DNA from: Tribonema minus
Taxonomy: Eukaryota > Sar > Xanthophyceae > Tribonematales > Tribonemataceae
Direction: 5' to 3'
Length of the DNA stretch: 64,000 nt
Assembly: GCA_017506865.1 (NCBI GenBank)
Contig: JAFCMP010000002.1
Location: 930,001 to 994,000 of the forward strand
Below the pieces are notes generated by a model. The model saw only the letters and a program-made list of their open reading frames with translations. It searched no databases and was not told the origin of the DNA. Every line of letters begins with the position of its first letter. Position 1 is the first letter of the stretch. A program made the position numbers and the translations under genes. This document shows, piece after piece, positions 63,969 through 64,000 of this stretch.

Positions 63969-64000
63969 GTGAGTACTCGTTGTTATGCACATGCACACTG

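Noticed and set aside
1-64000. tRNA, rRNA or snRNA genes
   Set aside because: No cloverleaf with a GGTTCGAATCC-type arm, no rRNA core sequence and no snRNA box was found by eye on either strand; a covariance-model scan would be decisive.

Overview
This window looks like nuclear DNA of a unicellular eukaryote, probably a flagellated alga or related protist. The genes are spliced at GT-AG introns, TTAGGG-type telomeric repeats are scattered through introns, and non-LTR retroelements, tandem satellites and intergenic filler take up most of the space. The gene content also fits: a cilium-type coiled-coil protein, a mitochondrial carnitine-pathway dioxygenase, a FNIP-repeat protein and a Crinkler-like PD-(D/E)XK protein. 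The species cannot be named from the sequence alone. No rRNA, tRNA or CRISPR array was recognised.

Layout. 0-6.3 kb: a minus-strand coiled-coil gene in seven exons (6206 to 1283), open at the left edge. 7.3-12 kb: a decayed non-LTR retroelement (minus). 12.6-14.4 kb: two satellites. 15.6-17.3 kb: a two-exon FNIP-repeat gene (minus). 18.1-20.1 kb: the second satellite array joined directly to a fragment of a SprB-repeat coding region. 20.7-23.6 kb: a Gag-like ORF (minus) and its duplicated 3' tail. 24.5-31.4 kb: an apparently intact two-ORF retrotransposon with a restriction-like endonuclease (minus). 33.2-39.1 kb: a Crinkler-like gene (minus). 42.1-44.7 kb: a three-exon orphan gene with a TATA box (plus). 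46.1-53.3 kb: a complete seven-exon trimethyllysine dioxygenase gene (plus, 439 aa, all intron phases agree). 56.3-56.9 kb: a small hypothetical ORF (minus). 61.5-63.6 kb: two exons of a Frizzled-CRD-like gene (plus), running off the right edge.

The most unusual property is what I call exon-boundary echoes. In five of the six spliced genes the introns contain tandem, partly decayed copies of the adjoining exon end together with its splice site. Copies of an exon's 5' end (with the AG acceptor) lie in the preceding intron. Copies of an exon's 3' end (with the GT donor) lie in the following intron. Some series have 4-6 copies with a 140-240 bp spacing, and several copies differ from the real exon mainly at synonymous sites. 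The FNIP gene shows no such copies.

Exon models were built by hand from splice signals and phase agreement. Protein families were assigned by motif recognition without a database search.
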